A stretch of 64,000 nucleotides of DNA from Halomonas sp. KAO (GCF_015595025.1 NZ_JADNRL010000005.1:157235-221234); one strand, 5' to 3'. Positions 28,652 through 37,722 are shown, counted from the stretch's first letter. Translations and numbers: made by a program. Notes: generated from the letters alone by a model not told the origin.

Positions 28652-29656
28652 GTGAACAAGCGGGCGAGGCTCGAGGGCTATGACCTGATCGGTGATGTGC
28701 ACGGCTGTGGTGCCACCCTGGCGGCCCTGCTGGAGAAGCTCGGCTATCACCAGCGAGGCGGCGTCTATCGACACCCGCGACGCAGGGTGATCTTCCTCGG
28801 CGACCTGGTCGACAGGGGACCGCGCGTGCGGCTGGCGGTGCAGATCGCCTATCGCATGGTGGAGGCGGGCGAGGCGCATATCGTGATGGGCAATCATGAA
28901 TACAACGCCTTGACCTACTGCCAGCCGGCCCCCTCGGGGCTTGGCCGGGACTGGTTACGCGAACACTCTCCACGCAACAATCGCATCATTCGCGAGACCC
29001 TCGAGCAGTACCGTGATCATCCCCAGGAGTGGGAGGAGGCTCTGGCCTGGTTCCTGGAGATGCCGCTGTGTCTGGAACTCGACGGCCTGCGGGTGGTTCA
29101 CGCCTGTTGGGATCAGCCGCTGATCGACGAGCTCTATCGACGCCGGCCCGACGCTCGTCTGGATCAGGCGTTCCTGGTCGAGTCCACGGCGCCCGGCGCC
29201 CGTGCCTTCAAGATTCTCGACCGCCTGACACGAGGCACCCAGATGCCCCTGCCCCTGGGGGTGGCGATTCACTCGGGAGACGGTTTCACCCGGCGCAGCT
29301 TTCGCACCCACTTCTGGGCACGCTCACCGCAGACCTGGGGGGATGTGGTGTTCCAGCCGGACAACCTGCCCGATGACCTCGAGCAACGCCCCCTGACGGA
29401 AGAGGAGCGGGCCCGCCTGTGCCACTATGGCCTGGAGGAGCCCCCGCTGTTTATCGGTCACTACTGGTGTGAGGGCATTCCGGCGCTGCCGACGGCCAAT
29501 ATTGCCTGCCTGGACTACAGCGCCGTGAAGTTCGGTCGTCTGGTCGCCTATCGCTGGAGTGGCGAGTCGCGACTGAATGCCGACCACTTCGTCTGGCTGC
29601 GAGTGCCCCGGGAGGAACAGGTGAGGCCACAGCCGTGGGAGATCGATCTCGATTGA
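28652..29656 (+). CDS. Calcineurin-like metallophosphoesterase
   Basis: A 334-residue phosphoesterase of the PPP-like bacterial type. The metal-binding motifs GDVHGCG, FLGDLVDRGP and VMGNHEYNAL are intact, and later histidines (RVVHACWD, FIGHYWCEG) complete the site. Relatives are serine/threonine protein phosphatases or diadenosine tetraphosphatases; the exact substrate is unknown. The start is the GTG at 28652, since MNKRARLEGYDLIGDVHG fits the family and the gene abuts nadK, with which it is probably co-transcribed. Confidence 0.87.
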   Translation: MNKRARLEGYDLIGDVHGCGATLAALLEKLGYHQRGGVYRHPRRRVIFLGDLVDRGPRVRLAVQIAYRMVEAGEAHIVMGNHEYNALTYCQPAPSGLGRDWLREHSPRNNRIIRETLEQYRDHPQEWEEALAWFLEMPLCLELDGLRVVHACWDQPLIDELYRRRPDARLDQAFLVESTAPGARAFKILDRLTRGTQMPLPLGVAIHSGDGFTRRSFRTHFWARSPQTWGDVVFQPDNLPDDLEQRPLTEEERARLCHYGLEEPPLFIGHYWCEGIPALPTANIACLDYSAVKFGRLVAYRWSGESRLNADHFVWLRVPREEQVRPQPWEIDLD

Positions 29657-29751
29657 TACATACTGTTACAAATTTTGTCGTGTCGGGCAGTGAACTCCCG
29701 GCGCCATTCGCCATCAGAGTAGGTGTTCCCTTGAATGATCCCTTGCTCTTG

Positions 29752-29779
29752 TCCGGCGGCCCCCTCCGCCGGATTTTTT
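29752..29779 (+). terminator. Terminator after nadK operon
   Basis: Nine-bp stem TCCGGCGG(C) / CCGCCGGA followed by six Ts. Just after it the motif TGATGCATGG or a near copy occurs three times (29779-29834), meaning unknown. Confidence 0.85.
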
Positions 29780-29879
29780 ATGCATGGTTGTTTGACACAT
29801 GCTTTTTTGATGCATGGATTTCTGATGCATGGTCGCCGGGTGTTCGCCGGCGGCGGGTCACCAACCCCGAGGTAATGCC

Positions 29880-30734
29880 ATGTATCGCGTGATGCTGCTG
29901 CCCGTGGATGCCGACACCCGTGAGCTGCGCCGTGCCCTCTGGGCGGCGCGGATCGGCCATCGCATCACTGCCGAGGAGGAGGGGCAGCTGTTGTGGCTGG
30001 CCGACCCTGCCCAGCATGAGGCGCTGCTGGAGGTGGTGGGACGCTGGCAACGTGGCGAGCCAATGACTGTCGACACCTCGTCTCGCCGTTCTGACCGGTC
30101 CGGGGCACTGCTGTCGGTGTGGCGTCAGGCCCCGCTGACCACCGCGACCCTGGGGCTTTGCCTGCTGGTGTTTGCCGCCATGGCGCTATTCGGTGACCTG
30201 GTGATCGCGCTGCTGGCCATCGTGCCGCTGGGAATCAGCCCGGCCGGCACCCTGTCGGTGGGAAACCTGTCGGATGTACTGGCCTCGGGCCAGGTGTGGC
30301 GCCTGCTGTCGCCCGCCTTCCTGCACTTTGGCTGGATGCACCTGATCTTCAACATGCTCTGGCTATGGTACTTCGGTCGCCAGGTGGAGGCGCTGCAGGG
30401 GAGTCGGCGCATGCTGTCGATTCTGCTTGCCGCCGGCATCGGTGCCAACCTGGCTCAGTATGCCGCCGGAACGGCACTGTTCGGTGGCATGTCAGGCGTT
30501 GACTTCGCGCTGCTCGGCTATGTCTGGCTGATGTCTCGGCGTGCCCCGGGCAGCGGCTTCTTCGTGCCCCAGATGCTGGTGGTGTTCATGCTGGGGTGGA
30601 TGCTCTTCACCATGACCGACATGGCAACCACGGTAGGCTTCGGCAATGTGGCCAACGAGGCACACCTGGGCGGCCTGGTCGTGGGCCTGGCCCTGGGCTG
30701 GTACCATTCCGGACGCGCCCGCCACCAGCGCTGA
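29880..30734 (+). CDS. glpG: Rhomboid intramembrane protease GlpG
   Basis: A 284-residue rhomboid serine protease. An N-terminal cytoplasmic domain (about residues 1-62, with ADTRELRRALWAARIGHRIT and LWLADPAQHEALLEVV) resembles that of E. coli GlpG. Six membrane helices follow with HFGWMHLIFNMLWLWYFGRQ, the catalytic Ser in GGMSGVDFALLGY and the catalytic His in NVANEAHLGGLVVGL. It cleaves membrane proteins within their helices. The start at 29880 follows GAGGTAATG; an earlier in-frame start lacks homology. Confidence 0.92.
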   Translation: MYRVMLLPVDADTRELRRALWAARIGHRITAEEEGQLLWLADPAQHEALLEVVGRWQRGEPMTVDTSSRRSDRSGALLSVWRQAPLTTATLGLCLLVFAAMALFGDLVIALLAIVPLGISPAGTLSVGNLSDVLASGQVWRLLSPAFLHFGWMHLIFNMLWLWYFGRQVEALQGSRRMLSILLAAGIGANLAQYAAGTALFGGMSGVDFALLGYVWLMSRRAPGSGFFVPQMLVVFMLGWMLFTMTDMATTVGFGNVANEAHLGGLVVGLALGWYHSGRARHQR

Positions 30735-30761
30735 CGCATCGATTCCCTGGAGAACCTTACG

Positions 30762-31046
30762 ATGAGTGATATGACCTTCGAGCGCATGATCCAGCAGATG
30801 AGCCCGTCCATCTACGAGAGCCTCAAGCAGGCGGTCGCCCTGCGCAAGTGGCCCGACGGCCGCCTGCTGACACGCGAGCAGACCGAACTCTGTCTCGAGG
30901 CGGTGATGCGTTACGAGGTGGAGAACAACGTGCCGGAGAGCGAGCGCGTCGGCTACCTGGAGCGGCGCACCTGCGGGGGGGCCAGCAGTGGCGAGAACGT
31001 CGACCCGGCGCTGGCCGGCCTGGCGCGGGACGCCGGTCGTGACTGA
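30762..31046 (+). CDS. yeaC: YeaC (DUF1315) family protein
   Basis: A 94-residue protein of the YeaC/DUF1315 family, with the typical start FERMIQQMSPSIYESLKQAV and the core LRKWPDGRLLTREQTELCLE followed by RYEVENNVPESERVGYL. It is soluble and helical, and its function is unknown. GGAGAACC precedes the ATG. Its stop overlaps the GTG start of the DUF2797 gene by eight bases, so the two are translationally coupled. Confidence 0.9.
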   Translation: MSDMTFERMIQQMSPSIYESLKQAVALRKWPDGRLLTREQTELCLEAVMRYEVENNVPESERVGYLERRTCGGASSGENVDPALAGLARDAGRD

Positions 31047-31890
31047 GTCGCTGGTCGTGGCGAGTGAGGTGCAGGGCTGCCTGACCAAGATGGGCATCGT
31101 CCCGGGGCAGGGCGGCGAGCCGGCCCACTACACCCTGCGGGCCGGCGAGCAGCGTTTGGCGCTCAATGAGCGCCTGGGCCGGCCACTGACCCTTGCCTGG
31201 AGCGGCGCCATCGCCTGCACCCACTGTGGGCGTGCGACGAAGAAGAGCTTTGCCCAGGGCTACTGCTACCCCTGCTTCAAGCGGCTCGCCCAGTGTGATA
31301 CCTGTATCGTCAAGCCGGAGACCTGTCACTTCTTTGCGGGTACCTGCCGGGAGCCGGAGTGGGCTGAGCGTCACTGCTTTCAGCCGCATATCGTCTATCT
31401 GGCCAATGCCTCGGGCCTCAAGGTAGGGATTACCCGTGGTACCCAGGTGCCCACCCGCTGGCTCGACCAGGGGGCGGTTCAGGCGTTGCCGATCATGGTG
31501 GTGGAGACTCGCCAGCAGTCCGGCTTCGTGGAGATGCTGTTCAAGGAGGAGGTCTCCGACCGCACCAACTGGCGGGCCATGCTCAAGGGAGAGACCGCCA
31601 TGCTCGACCTGCCCGCCGAGCGGGACCGGTTGCTGGCGCGTCTCGAGGGGGGACTCGCCAACCTGCGGGAACGCTTCGGCGCCGATGCCATCCGAGTCCT
31701 GAATGAGGCGCCGGTGACGCTTGATTATCCGGTGCTGGAGCACCCCACCAAGGTGGTCTCCCATAACCTCGACAAGACGCCTGAGGTGTCGGGCATCCTG
31801 CTCGGCCTCAAGGGGCAGTACCTGATACTCGACAGCGGGGTGATCAATCTGCGCAAGTACACCGGGTATGAGGTCAGGGTTAGCGTCTGA
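31039..31890 (+). CDS. DUF2797 zinc-finger protein
   Basis: A 283-residue DUF2797 protein. A cysteine-rich block at about residues 55-115 contains CTHCGRATKKSFAQGYCYPC, CDTCIVKPETCHFFAGTC and EWAERHCFQPHIVYLA, likely two zinc sites, followed by LKVGITRGTQVPTRWLDQGA, which is similar to GIY-YIG-like sequence. Function is not established. I place the start at the GTG at 31039 (MTESLVVASEVQG), overlapping yeaC, since a longer frame would read antisense-like sequence within yeaC. Confidence 0.85.
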   Translation: MTESLVVASEVQGCLTKMGIVPGQGGEPAHYTLRAGEQRLALNERLGRPLTLAWSGAIACTHCGRATKKSFAQGYCYPCFKRLAQCDTCIVKPETCHFFAGTCREPEWAERHCFQPHIVYLANASGLKVGITRGTQVPTRWLDQGAVQALPIMVVETRQQSGFVEMLFKEEVSDRTNWRAMLKGETAMLDLPAERDRLLARLEGGLANLRERFGADAIRVLNEAPVTLDYPVLEHPTKVVSHNLDKTPEVSGILLGLKGQYLILDSGVINLRKYTGYEVRVSV

Positions 31891-31954
31891 TACGCGAAGA
31901 GGGTGACGCCACGGGGCGATGCGGATGCCTTGGCGGTTCCTGGCCTCTCCATGC

Positions 31955-31984
31955 CAACAGGCCCCTCGCGGGAGGGGCCTGTTG
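31955..31984. terminator. Bidirectional hairpin
   Basis: Thirteen-bp stem CAACAGGCCCCTC with complement, between convergent DUF2797 and the cytochrome c gene. It has the same CAACAGG...CCTGTTG ends as the two ompW-region hairpins. Confidence 0.8.
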
Positions 31985-32010
31985 TACAGGACGTTGTTAC
32001 CCAACAGCCT

Positions 32011-32391
32011 TCAGCCGGATTCGGCGGTCGTGGGGTAGGGGTTGTCCGGCATCAGGTTGCGCGGCAGCGCCAGACGGCGGCTATCCTCCTTGGGCCCATA
32101 GTGCTCGGCCAGGTAGTCGAGGATGACGTTCTCCATTTCCGGCTGGAACTCCCATAGTCCCTGGGTCTCCTGCATCCAGCGGATCAGTGACTCCCAGTGG
32201 CCACGTGTGCCGCTGTTCTGGGTCACCAGCTTGGCGGAGTGACAGACCGTGCAGTTGGCCTTGGTCATCTGCCACCCCTCGGCCTTGATCAATCCCGATT
32301 CCGGATCCGTTTCCTGGGCCGCCCCCATCACGGGGAGCGCCAGCAGGAGCGCTCCCAGCATCGGCTTGGCGAGTGCGTGTAAAGGTTTCAT
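32011..32391 (-). CDS. Monohaem cytochrome c, sulfite dehydrogenase subunit
   Basis: A 126-residue exported cytochrome c. A signal peptide (MKPLHALAKPMLGALLLALP...) is followed by one haem-binding motif CTVCH (about residues 47-51) and a distal region with MQETQGLWEF and PRNLMPDNPYP, where a methionine can be the second haem ligand. It follows the molybdenum enzyme gene by eight bases, the same arrangement as the SorB cytochrome with SorA. It would accept electrons from sulfite oxidation. The start at 32391 follows AGGAGATACC. Confidence 0.85.
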   Translation of the reverse strand: MKPLHALAKPMLGALLLALPVMGAAQETDPESGLIKAEGWQMTKANCTVCHSAKLVTQNSGTRGHWESLIRWMQETQGLWEFQPEMENVILDYLAEHYGPKEDSRRLALPRNLMPDNPYPTTAESG

Positions 32392-32399
32392 GGTATCTC

Positions 32400-33731
32400 C
32401 TAGGCCACCTGAACCGCGATGCGATGGCAGGCGTTGTTGAGATAGCCCTTCGGGTTCCAGCCGGGGACGACCATGGGTTGAGCGCGGCCCTCCTCGTCGG
32501 TGGCCTTGGCCCAGACCTCGTAGTAGCCGGGCTCGGGGAACTCCACGGATGTGGTCCAGCGCTGCCAGGCCAGGCGGTTGGGCGCCGCCTTGAGCTCGGC
32601 CTTCTGCCAGGTGGCGCCGAAGTCGATGGAGACATGCACCTCCTTGACGGCCAGGTCGCCGGCCCAGGCGTGGCCGCGGACGGTCATGGTCTCGCCCAGG
32701 GCGTGGTCGACCCCAGACTTCGGGAAGGTCACCAGCGACTTCACCGGCATCGACTCGATGGTCACGAAGTCTTCCTCGGGCACCACGCTGCCCGGGGCCA
32801 CCGGGTGCTTGGGTACGCTGTAGGAGGGGGGGCTCATCTTGGTGCCATCGTGCTTCTGGTCGCGGATCACGATGCGCGTGAGCCACTTCCCCGAGACCGA
32901 GCCCGGCCAGCCGCCGCACACCACACGCAGGGGGTAGCCGTTGAGATAGGGGATATCCTCGCCGTTCATGGCCCAGGCGATCAGCGACTCATCCTCCAGG
33001 GCCTTGGACATGGGCACCCCACGGGAGATCGGGTCCTTGTCGGGGTTGCCGCTGGCGTGGATGTCGGCACCGTAGTAGCCGATGTAGACGGCATCGTCCT
33101 TGATCCCGCAGACCTCCAGAACGTCCCGCAGGCGCACGCCGGTAAAGGTGGGGCAGGCCACCGCGCCGGTGGTCCACTGGTTGCCGCTGGCCGAGGGCAC
33201 ATACTCGCTGCGCCCATTGCCTCCGCACTCCACCTGCAGCTGGTAGGTGTGATGCTCGAACTTTTCCTTGAGATCGGCGATCGAGAAGCTCTGCGGGTTC
33301 TCGCAGGACTCACCCCCGATCTCGAGCTGCCAGGCATCGACGTCGATATTCTCCAAGGCAGGAGGAATGCCGTTGTTGCGCACGAACATGTGCTTGGCGG
33401 GGGTGATATCGTCGTCGAGCAGGTGGGGAGGGGTCTCGGCGTTGATTGGCCGGTCGTTGAGGATGGTCAGTCCCTCCTTGCCCTCGAGGGTGAAGGGTTC
33501 GTCGCTCTGGGCCAGTGCCGCGGGGATCAGGCCGCCGGGCATCTTGTCGGCAAAGGGGATGGACCCACCCACCGCCGCCGCCATGGCCAGCATGCTCGAG
33601 CGCTTGAGAAAGCCACGCCGGGATACCGGGTCGACCTCACGGTTCCATACCAGCTTGTCTGCCGCCTCGGGGTCCTCGGCGTATAGCTCATGGAGGCCAC
33701 GGGTCCTGGTGTCGGGGGGTAACTTGGTCAT
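32400..33731 (-). CDS. SorA-like periplasmic sulfite dehydrogenase, molybdenum subunit
   Basis: A 443-residue molybdopterin enzyme of the sulfite oxidase family. The N-terminus has a twin-arginine signal (SRRGFLKRSSMLAMAAAVGG, about residues 38-57, after an unusually long charged leader). The molybdenum-binding Cys lies in LQVECGGNGRSEY, and the Arg/Trp-rich substrate region includes VCGGWPGSVSGKWL; the C-terminal dimerisation domain has VHVSIDFGATW and YYEVWAKATDEEGRAQP. It would oxidise sulfite to sulfate in the periplasm. The start at 33731 follows CAGGAGC. The assignment is by family; related enzymes may use other substrates. Confidence 0.87.
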   Translation of the reverse strand: MTKLPPDTRTRGLHELYAEDPEAADKLVWNREVDPVSRRGFLKRSSMLAMAAAVGGSIPFADKMPGGLIPAALAQSDEPFTLEGKEGLTILNDRPINAETPPHLLDDDITPAKHMFVRNNGIPPALENIDVDAWQLEIGGESCENPQSFSIADLKEKFEHHTYQLQVECGGNGRSEYVPSASGNQWTTGAVACPTFTGVRLRDVLEVCGIKDDAVYIGYYGADIHASGNPDKDPISRGVPMSKALEDESLIAWAMNGEDIPYLNGYPLRVVCGGWPGSVSGKWLTRIVIRDQKHDGTKMSPPSYSVPKHPVAPGSVVPEEDFVTIESMPVKSLVTFPKSGVDHALGETMTVRGHAWAGDLAVKEVHVSIDFGATWQKAELKAAPNRLAWQRWTTSVEFPEPGYYEVWAKATDEEGRAQPMVVPGWNPKGYLNNACHRIAVQVA

Positions 33732-33943
33732 GATTGTTGCTCCTGGCTGGTGCAGGCGCCGTGCTATGGCCGGCGCCATCTTGTCGTTGTCGTGCTCGAG
33801 GTCTCACGCACTCGGGGCCATGCTTCTGAAGCCGGACAAGGCTGCCACGAGTTGTCGCCCGGTGGAGGCGTCCTGCCACCACCGAAGGGATGTCGAACAC
33901 GGGACAAGGATGGCGTATCGGCTAGCCATGATCCAGGCGCTAA

Positions 33944-33972
33944 GACCAAGGTCGACTTATGACCAAGGTCGA
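33944..33972. repeat. Direct repeat of GACCAAGGTCGA
   Basis: GACCAAGGTCGA occurs at 33944-33955 and 33961-33972, a 17-base period, about 215 bases upstream of the sulfite dehydrogenase gene and just after the stop of the gene at 33974. Its core GACCAAGGTC is an exact inverse of one arm of the dyad at 46385-46394. Confidence 0.7.
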
Positions 33973-33973
33973 T

Positions 33974-34576
33974 TTAGTTCTGGCGGGGGAGGATGCGCCG
34001 GTAGCGGTCGAGACACCTGTCCAGCCAGGCGCCGGAGAGGCGTTGCGGGGGTGTGGTCTCGGGTACCCGCAACTCGAGCAGTAACCAGCCGGTATCGGCG
34101 CCGGGCTCGACCAGGCGTGCCGACAGGGTTGTCGGCAAGCCCTCGGGGCGGCACCAGGCGAGTCCGAGGGCATCGCGGTCGAGCAGGTACTGAAAGCGTG
34201 TGGCGTCGCGCAGCACGGCGATCCCGCCCTCGGCAAGCCCGCGGGACAGACTCTCCAGGGTGCGGTAGGCGGGGGCACCGGCGGCCCGGCAGGCGTGCTG
34301 GCCGGCGACATGGCAGCGTTCGCGAGCCGCGGGAGATGCCGGCCAGCTACCGCCGGCCATTCGGCTGGTCGTGGCAGGGTAGGCGAGGGTGATGGTCACC
34401 GCCGGCGTGCCGTCGGCGAGGCGAGCATCGCTGCGGGTGAGCACGCCGTGGCGGAGCTCATGGCGCAGCCAGCGATAGTCGCTGGCCTGCTGGACGGTAC
34501 CGCGGGCCTGGTCGGCGGTCTGGCTGGCCCCCTGCAGGGAGCGTAACAGGGAAAGGGTTCGCAGAATCACGGTCAT
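33974..34576 (-). CDS. Hypothetical protein
   Basis: I do not recognise this 200-residue protein. It has no signal peptide or membrane segment. The N-terminal third is helical (MTVILRTLSLLRSLQGASQT), the middle carries three cysteines/histidines in ERCHVAGQHACRAAG, and the C-terminal part has LLELRVPETTPPQ and ends in a basic helix. Codon use and GC match the surroundings, which argues for a real gene. It lies 111 bases after gabT's stop region on the same strand order (gabD, gabT, this gene) with a hairpin in between. Confidence 0.55.
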   Translation of the reverse strand: MTVILRTLSLLRSLQGASQTADQARGTVQQASDYRWLRHELRHGVLTRSDARLADGTPAVTITLAYPATTSRMAGGSWPASPAARERCHVAGQHACRAAGAPAYRTLESLSRGLAEGGIAVLRDATRFQYLLDRDALGLAWCRPEGLPTTLSARLVEPGADTGWLLLELRVPETTPPQRLSGAWLDRCLDRYRRILPRQN

Positions 34577-34637
34577 GTCTCGTGGTTGACGCTGCCATCT
34601 TCCCGGGGGCGGCGACGGAAGACAAGGCCCGAACGAA

Positions 34638-34664
34638 CACCGCCCGGCGCAAGGCCGGGCGGTG
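34638..34664 (-). terminator. Hairpin after gabT
   Basis: Eleven-bp perfect stem CACCGCCCGGC with a GCAAG loop, 24 bases after the gabT stop; on the minus strand it is followed by TTCGTTC. Confidence 0.7.
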
Positions 34665-34687
34665 ATGTCGAACGGGTGAGGCGCCGA

Positions 34688-35980
34688 TCAGGCAGTCGCG
34701 GGCTGACCTACCAGCTCCTTGAGGGAGGCCTCGACGATATCCAGGCCCTCCTCGAGCAGTTCATCCTCGATGGTGATCGGCATCAGGAAGCGGATGGAGT
34801 TCCCCCAGAAGCCACAGGCGAGCAGGATCAGGCCCTTCTCCTTGGTCTTCTTGCAGAGGGCAGCGGCGAGTTCTGGTGCCGGCGTGCGTGAGGACTTGTC
34901 GGCCACCAGCTCGAATGCCGCCATGGAGCCGACGTTGCGCGGATTGTCCACCGCCTCGAACTCCTGTTGCCATTCGGCCATGCGCTTGGCCAGCTTGTCG
35001 CCGAGCGTGCGGCTGCGGGCCAGGATATCCTCTTCCTCGATGGCCTCGATCACCGCCAGGGCGGCGGCACAGGCCAGGGGGTTGCCGCTGTAGGTGCCGC
35101 CCAGGGAGTTGGGGCCCGAGGCATCCATCACCGAGCCGGTACCGACCACGGCCGACAGGGGCATGCCGTCTGCCAGGCTCTTGGCCATGGTCATGATGTC
35201 GGCCTCGATACCGCTGTGCTCCAGGGCGAACAGCTTGCCGGTGCGCGCGAAGCCGGACTGCACCTCGTCGACGATCAGCAGGATGCCGTGCTCGTCACAG
35301 ATCTCGCGAAGCGCCTTGAGGAAGGAGGGAGAGGCAGCGTAGAAGCCCCCCTCACCCTGAATCGGCTCGATGACGATGGCCGCGGTGCGGTGTGGTGCGA
35401 TATCGGTCTTGAAGACCGTCTTGAGGGCCTTCAGGGAGTCCTCTTCACTGATGCCATGGTAGGGCACCGGGAAGGGAGCGCGGAAGACATCGCCGGGCAT
35501 GGGGCCAAAGTCATTCTTGTAAGGCAGCACCTTGCCGGTCATGGCCAGGGTCATGAAGCTCCGGCCGTGGAAGCTGCCGTCGAAGCAGATGATGCCGCTG
35601 CGCCCGGTGGCGGCACGCGCGACCTTGACGGCATTCTCCAGCGCTTCGGCGCCGGAGTTGACCAGCATGGTCTTGGCTTCACCGCGCACCGGCGTGAGCT
35701 GACACAGTTTCTCGGCCAGCTTCACATAGGGAGCGTAGGAGATGACGGTCTGGCAGGTGTGCATCAGCTGATCGAGCTGTGCCTTGACGGCCTCGACCAC
35801 CTTGGGGTGGCGATGGCCGAGGTTGAGCACGCCGATGCCGCCGGCGAAGTCGATGATGCGATTGCCCTCGGCGTCCCAGAGCAGGGCGTTTTCGCCGCGG
35901 GCAGCGAACTGCTCGGAGGGGCTGGCAGCACCGCTGGCGACATAGCGCTGCTTGAGCTGATTGAGTTCTGCGTTGGTCAT
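34688..35980 (-). CDS. gabT: 4-aminobutyrate aminotransferase
   Basis: A 430-residue class III aminotransferase that moves the amino group of GABA to 2-oxoglutarate, giving succinic semialdehyde. It has GGIGVLNLGHRHPKVVEAVK, the cofactor segment FDGSFHGRSFMTLAMTGK, the Asp in ILLIVDEVQSGFARTGKLFA and the PLP lysine in MTMAKSLADGMPLSAVVG. The start at 35980 (MTNAELNQLKQRYVASG) follows CAGGAGG. gabD is 31 bases upstream on the same strand, so the pair forms the GABA catabolic operon. Confidence 0.95.
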   Translation of the reverse strand: MTNAELNQLKQRYVASGAASPSEQFAARGENALLWDAEGNRIIDFAGGIGVLNLGHRHPKVVEAVKAQLDQLMHTCQTVISYAPYVKLAEKLCQLTPVRGEAKTMLVNSGAEALENAVKVARAATGRSGIICFDGSFHGRSFMTLAMTGKVLPYKNDFGPMPGDVFRAPFPVPYHGISEEDSLKALKTVFKTDIAPHRTAAIVIEPIQGEGGFYAASPSFLKALREICDEHGILLIVDEVQSGFARTGKLFALEHSGIEADIMTMAKSLADGMPLSAVVGTGSVMDASGPNSLGGTYSGNPLACAAALAVIEAIEEEDILARSRTLGDKLAKRMAEWQQEFEAVDNPRNVGSMAAFELVADKSSRTPAPELAAALCKKTKEKGLILLACGFWGNSIRFLMPITIEDELLEEGLDIVEASLKELVGQPATA

Positions 35981-36011
35981 GTTGCCTCCTGAATAGTGGT
36001 TGGGCGAGCCG

Positions 36012-37457
36012 TCACAGGCCGCCGACACAGACGTATTTTAGTTCAGTGAACTCATCCAGGCCGTGGTGGGACCCTTCACGCCCCAGCCCTGACTCCTTGA
36101 CACCGCCGAAGGGGGCCAGTTCGGTGGAGAGGATGCCCTCGTTCACCGCGACCATTCCATACTCCAGGCCTTCCATGACATGCCAGATGCGGCGATAGTC
36201 GCTGGCATAGAAGTAGGCCGCCAGGCCGAACTCGGTGGCGTTGGCCATGGCGATGGCCTGCTCATCACTTTCGAAGCGGAACACCGGTGCCAGGGGACCG
36301 AAGGTCTCTTCCCGGGCCACGGCCATCTCCTCGGTGGCATCGGCGATTACCGTGGGCTCGAAGAAGGTGCCACCCAGGGCGTGGGGCTTGCCGCCACACA
36401 CCAGGCGACCACCCTTGTCCAGGGCGTCGGCGATGTGCGTCTCGACCTTCTTTACCGCGGCGGCGTTGATCAGCGGCCCCTGCACCACGCCCTCCTCGAG
36501 GCCGCTGCCGACGCGCAGCTCGGCGACCCGTGCGGCCAGTTTCTCTACGAAGGCGTCATAGACCCCGTCCTGGACCAGGAAGCGGTTGGTGCAGACACAG
36601 GTCTGCCCGGAGTTGCGGTACTTGGAGGCGATGGCGCCTTCGACGGCGGCATCCAGGTCGGCGTCATCGAAGACGATGAAGGGGGCATTGCCGCCCAGCT
36701 CCATGGAGGCCTTCTTGACCGTGCCGGCGCACTGGGTCAGCAGACGCTTGCCCACCGGGGTGGAACCGGTAAAGGAGATCTTGCGCACCCGAGAGTCGCT
36801 GGTCAGCACCTCACCGACCTCGGCCGGGCGGCTGGCGGTGACCACGTTGATCACCCCGGCGGGGAAGCCGGCCAGCTCGGCCAGGCGCACCACGGCCAGG
36901 GCGGTAAGCGGCGTCGCCTCGGCGGGCTTGATGACCACCGGACAGCCGGCGGCCAGGGCCGGGGCACACTTGCGGGTAATCATCGCCAGCGGGAAGTTCC
37001 AGGGCGTGATGGCGGCGACCACGCCAATGGGCTCGCGGAACACCAGGATACGCTTGTCGACACCGTGGCTGGGCAGGGTCTCGCCGGCCACGCGCTTGGC
37101 CTCCTCGGCATAGAACTCCACGAAGGAGGCGCCGTAGGCCACCTCGCCGCGGGCCTCGGCCAGGGGCTTGCCCTGCTCCAGTGTCATCAGCCGTGCCAGG
37201 ACCTCCTGGTGGTCCATGATGGCGTCGTACCAGGCGCGCAGCAGATTGGCCCGCTCCTTGGCGGTGCGCTTCTTCCAGGCCGGCCAGGCTGCATCGGCGG
37301 CGGCCACGGCCTCACGGGTGGCGTCGGCGCCAAGGTCGGGCACCTCGGCCAGCACCTCGCCACTGGCCGGGTCGGTGACCGCGTAGGATGCTTCACCGTC
37401 GCGCCACTCGCCGGCGATAAAGGCCTTAGGAATCAGGATATCGGGCAGCTCTGCCAT
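36012..37457 (-). CDS. gabD: Succinate-semialdehyde dehydrogenase (NADP+)
   Basis: A 481-residue aldehyde dehydrogenase that converts succinic semialdehyde to succinate. Family motifs are TPWNFPLAMITRKCAPALAA, the cofactor loop KISFTGSTPVGKRLL, the catalytic Glu in SMELGGNAPFIVFDDADLD, the catalytic Cys in NSGQTCVCTNRFLV and EETFGPLAPVFRF. The length equals that of E. coli GabD (482). It is the first gene of the gabD-gabT pair. The 265-base region upstream (37458-37722) shows no clear operator. Confidence 0.95.
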   Translation of the reverse strand: MAELPDILIPKAFIAGEWRDGEASYAVTDPASGEVLAEVPDLGADATREAVAAADAAWPAWKKRTAKERANLLRAWYDAIMDHQEVLARLMTLEQGKPLAEARGEVAYGASFVEFYAEEAKRVAGETLPSHGVDKRILVFREPIGVVAAITPWNFPLAMITRKCAPALAAGCPVVIKPAEATPLTALAVVRLAELAGFPAGVINVVTASRPAEVGEVLTSDSRVRKISFTGSTPVGKRLLTQCAGTVKKASMELGGNAPFIVFDDADLDAAVEGAIASKYRNSGQTCVCTNRFLVQDGVYDAFVEKLAARVAELRVGSGLEEGVVQGPLINAAAVKKVETHIADALDKGGRLVCGGKPHALGGTFFEPTVIADATEEMAVAREETFGPLAPVFRFESDEQAIAMANATEFGLAAYFYASDYRRIWHVMEGLEYGMVAVNEGILSTELAPFGGVKESGLGREGSHHGLDEFTELKYVCVGGL

Positions 37458-37722
37458 GGGTCCTCCAGAGGGGTATGTCGACTTATTTTACGCAGTGTGC
37501 ATTATTTAAAACGCTTCGCCAAGCCTGTCGTGCCCCGGCATCGGGCACCGAGAGGACCGGGGAAGGGGAAAAATGGCACCAGCCATCGGCGTTGGAGACG
37601 CTTTCCGTTACACTATGGCGCCTTAAATCATGGTGCCATGGACCTTATGGCGTCCAATGGCGGGCACGCCGTTTCACTCCGCCGCCGCGTGCGGCCCTTG
37701 CGACCCGATTTCGAGGTGAGCC

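Noticed and set aside
32373..33686. 437-codon open frame on the plus strand
   Set aside because: Antisense to the sulfite dehydrogenase molybdenum subunit, with shadow-frame composition and no ribosome site.
33974..34576. Idea that this unknown protein is part of the GABA operon
   Set aside because: A perfect 11-bp hairpin separates it from gabT and no family link is visible, so I list it as a separate hypothetical gene.
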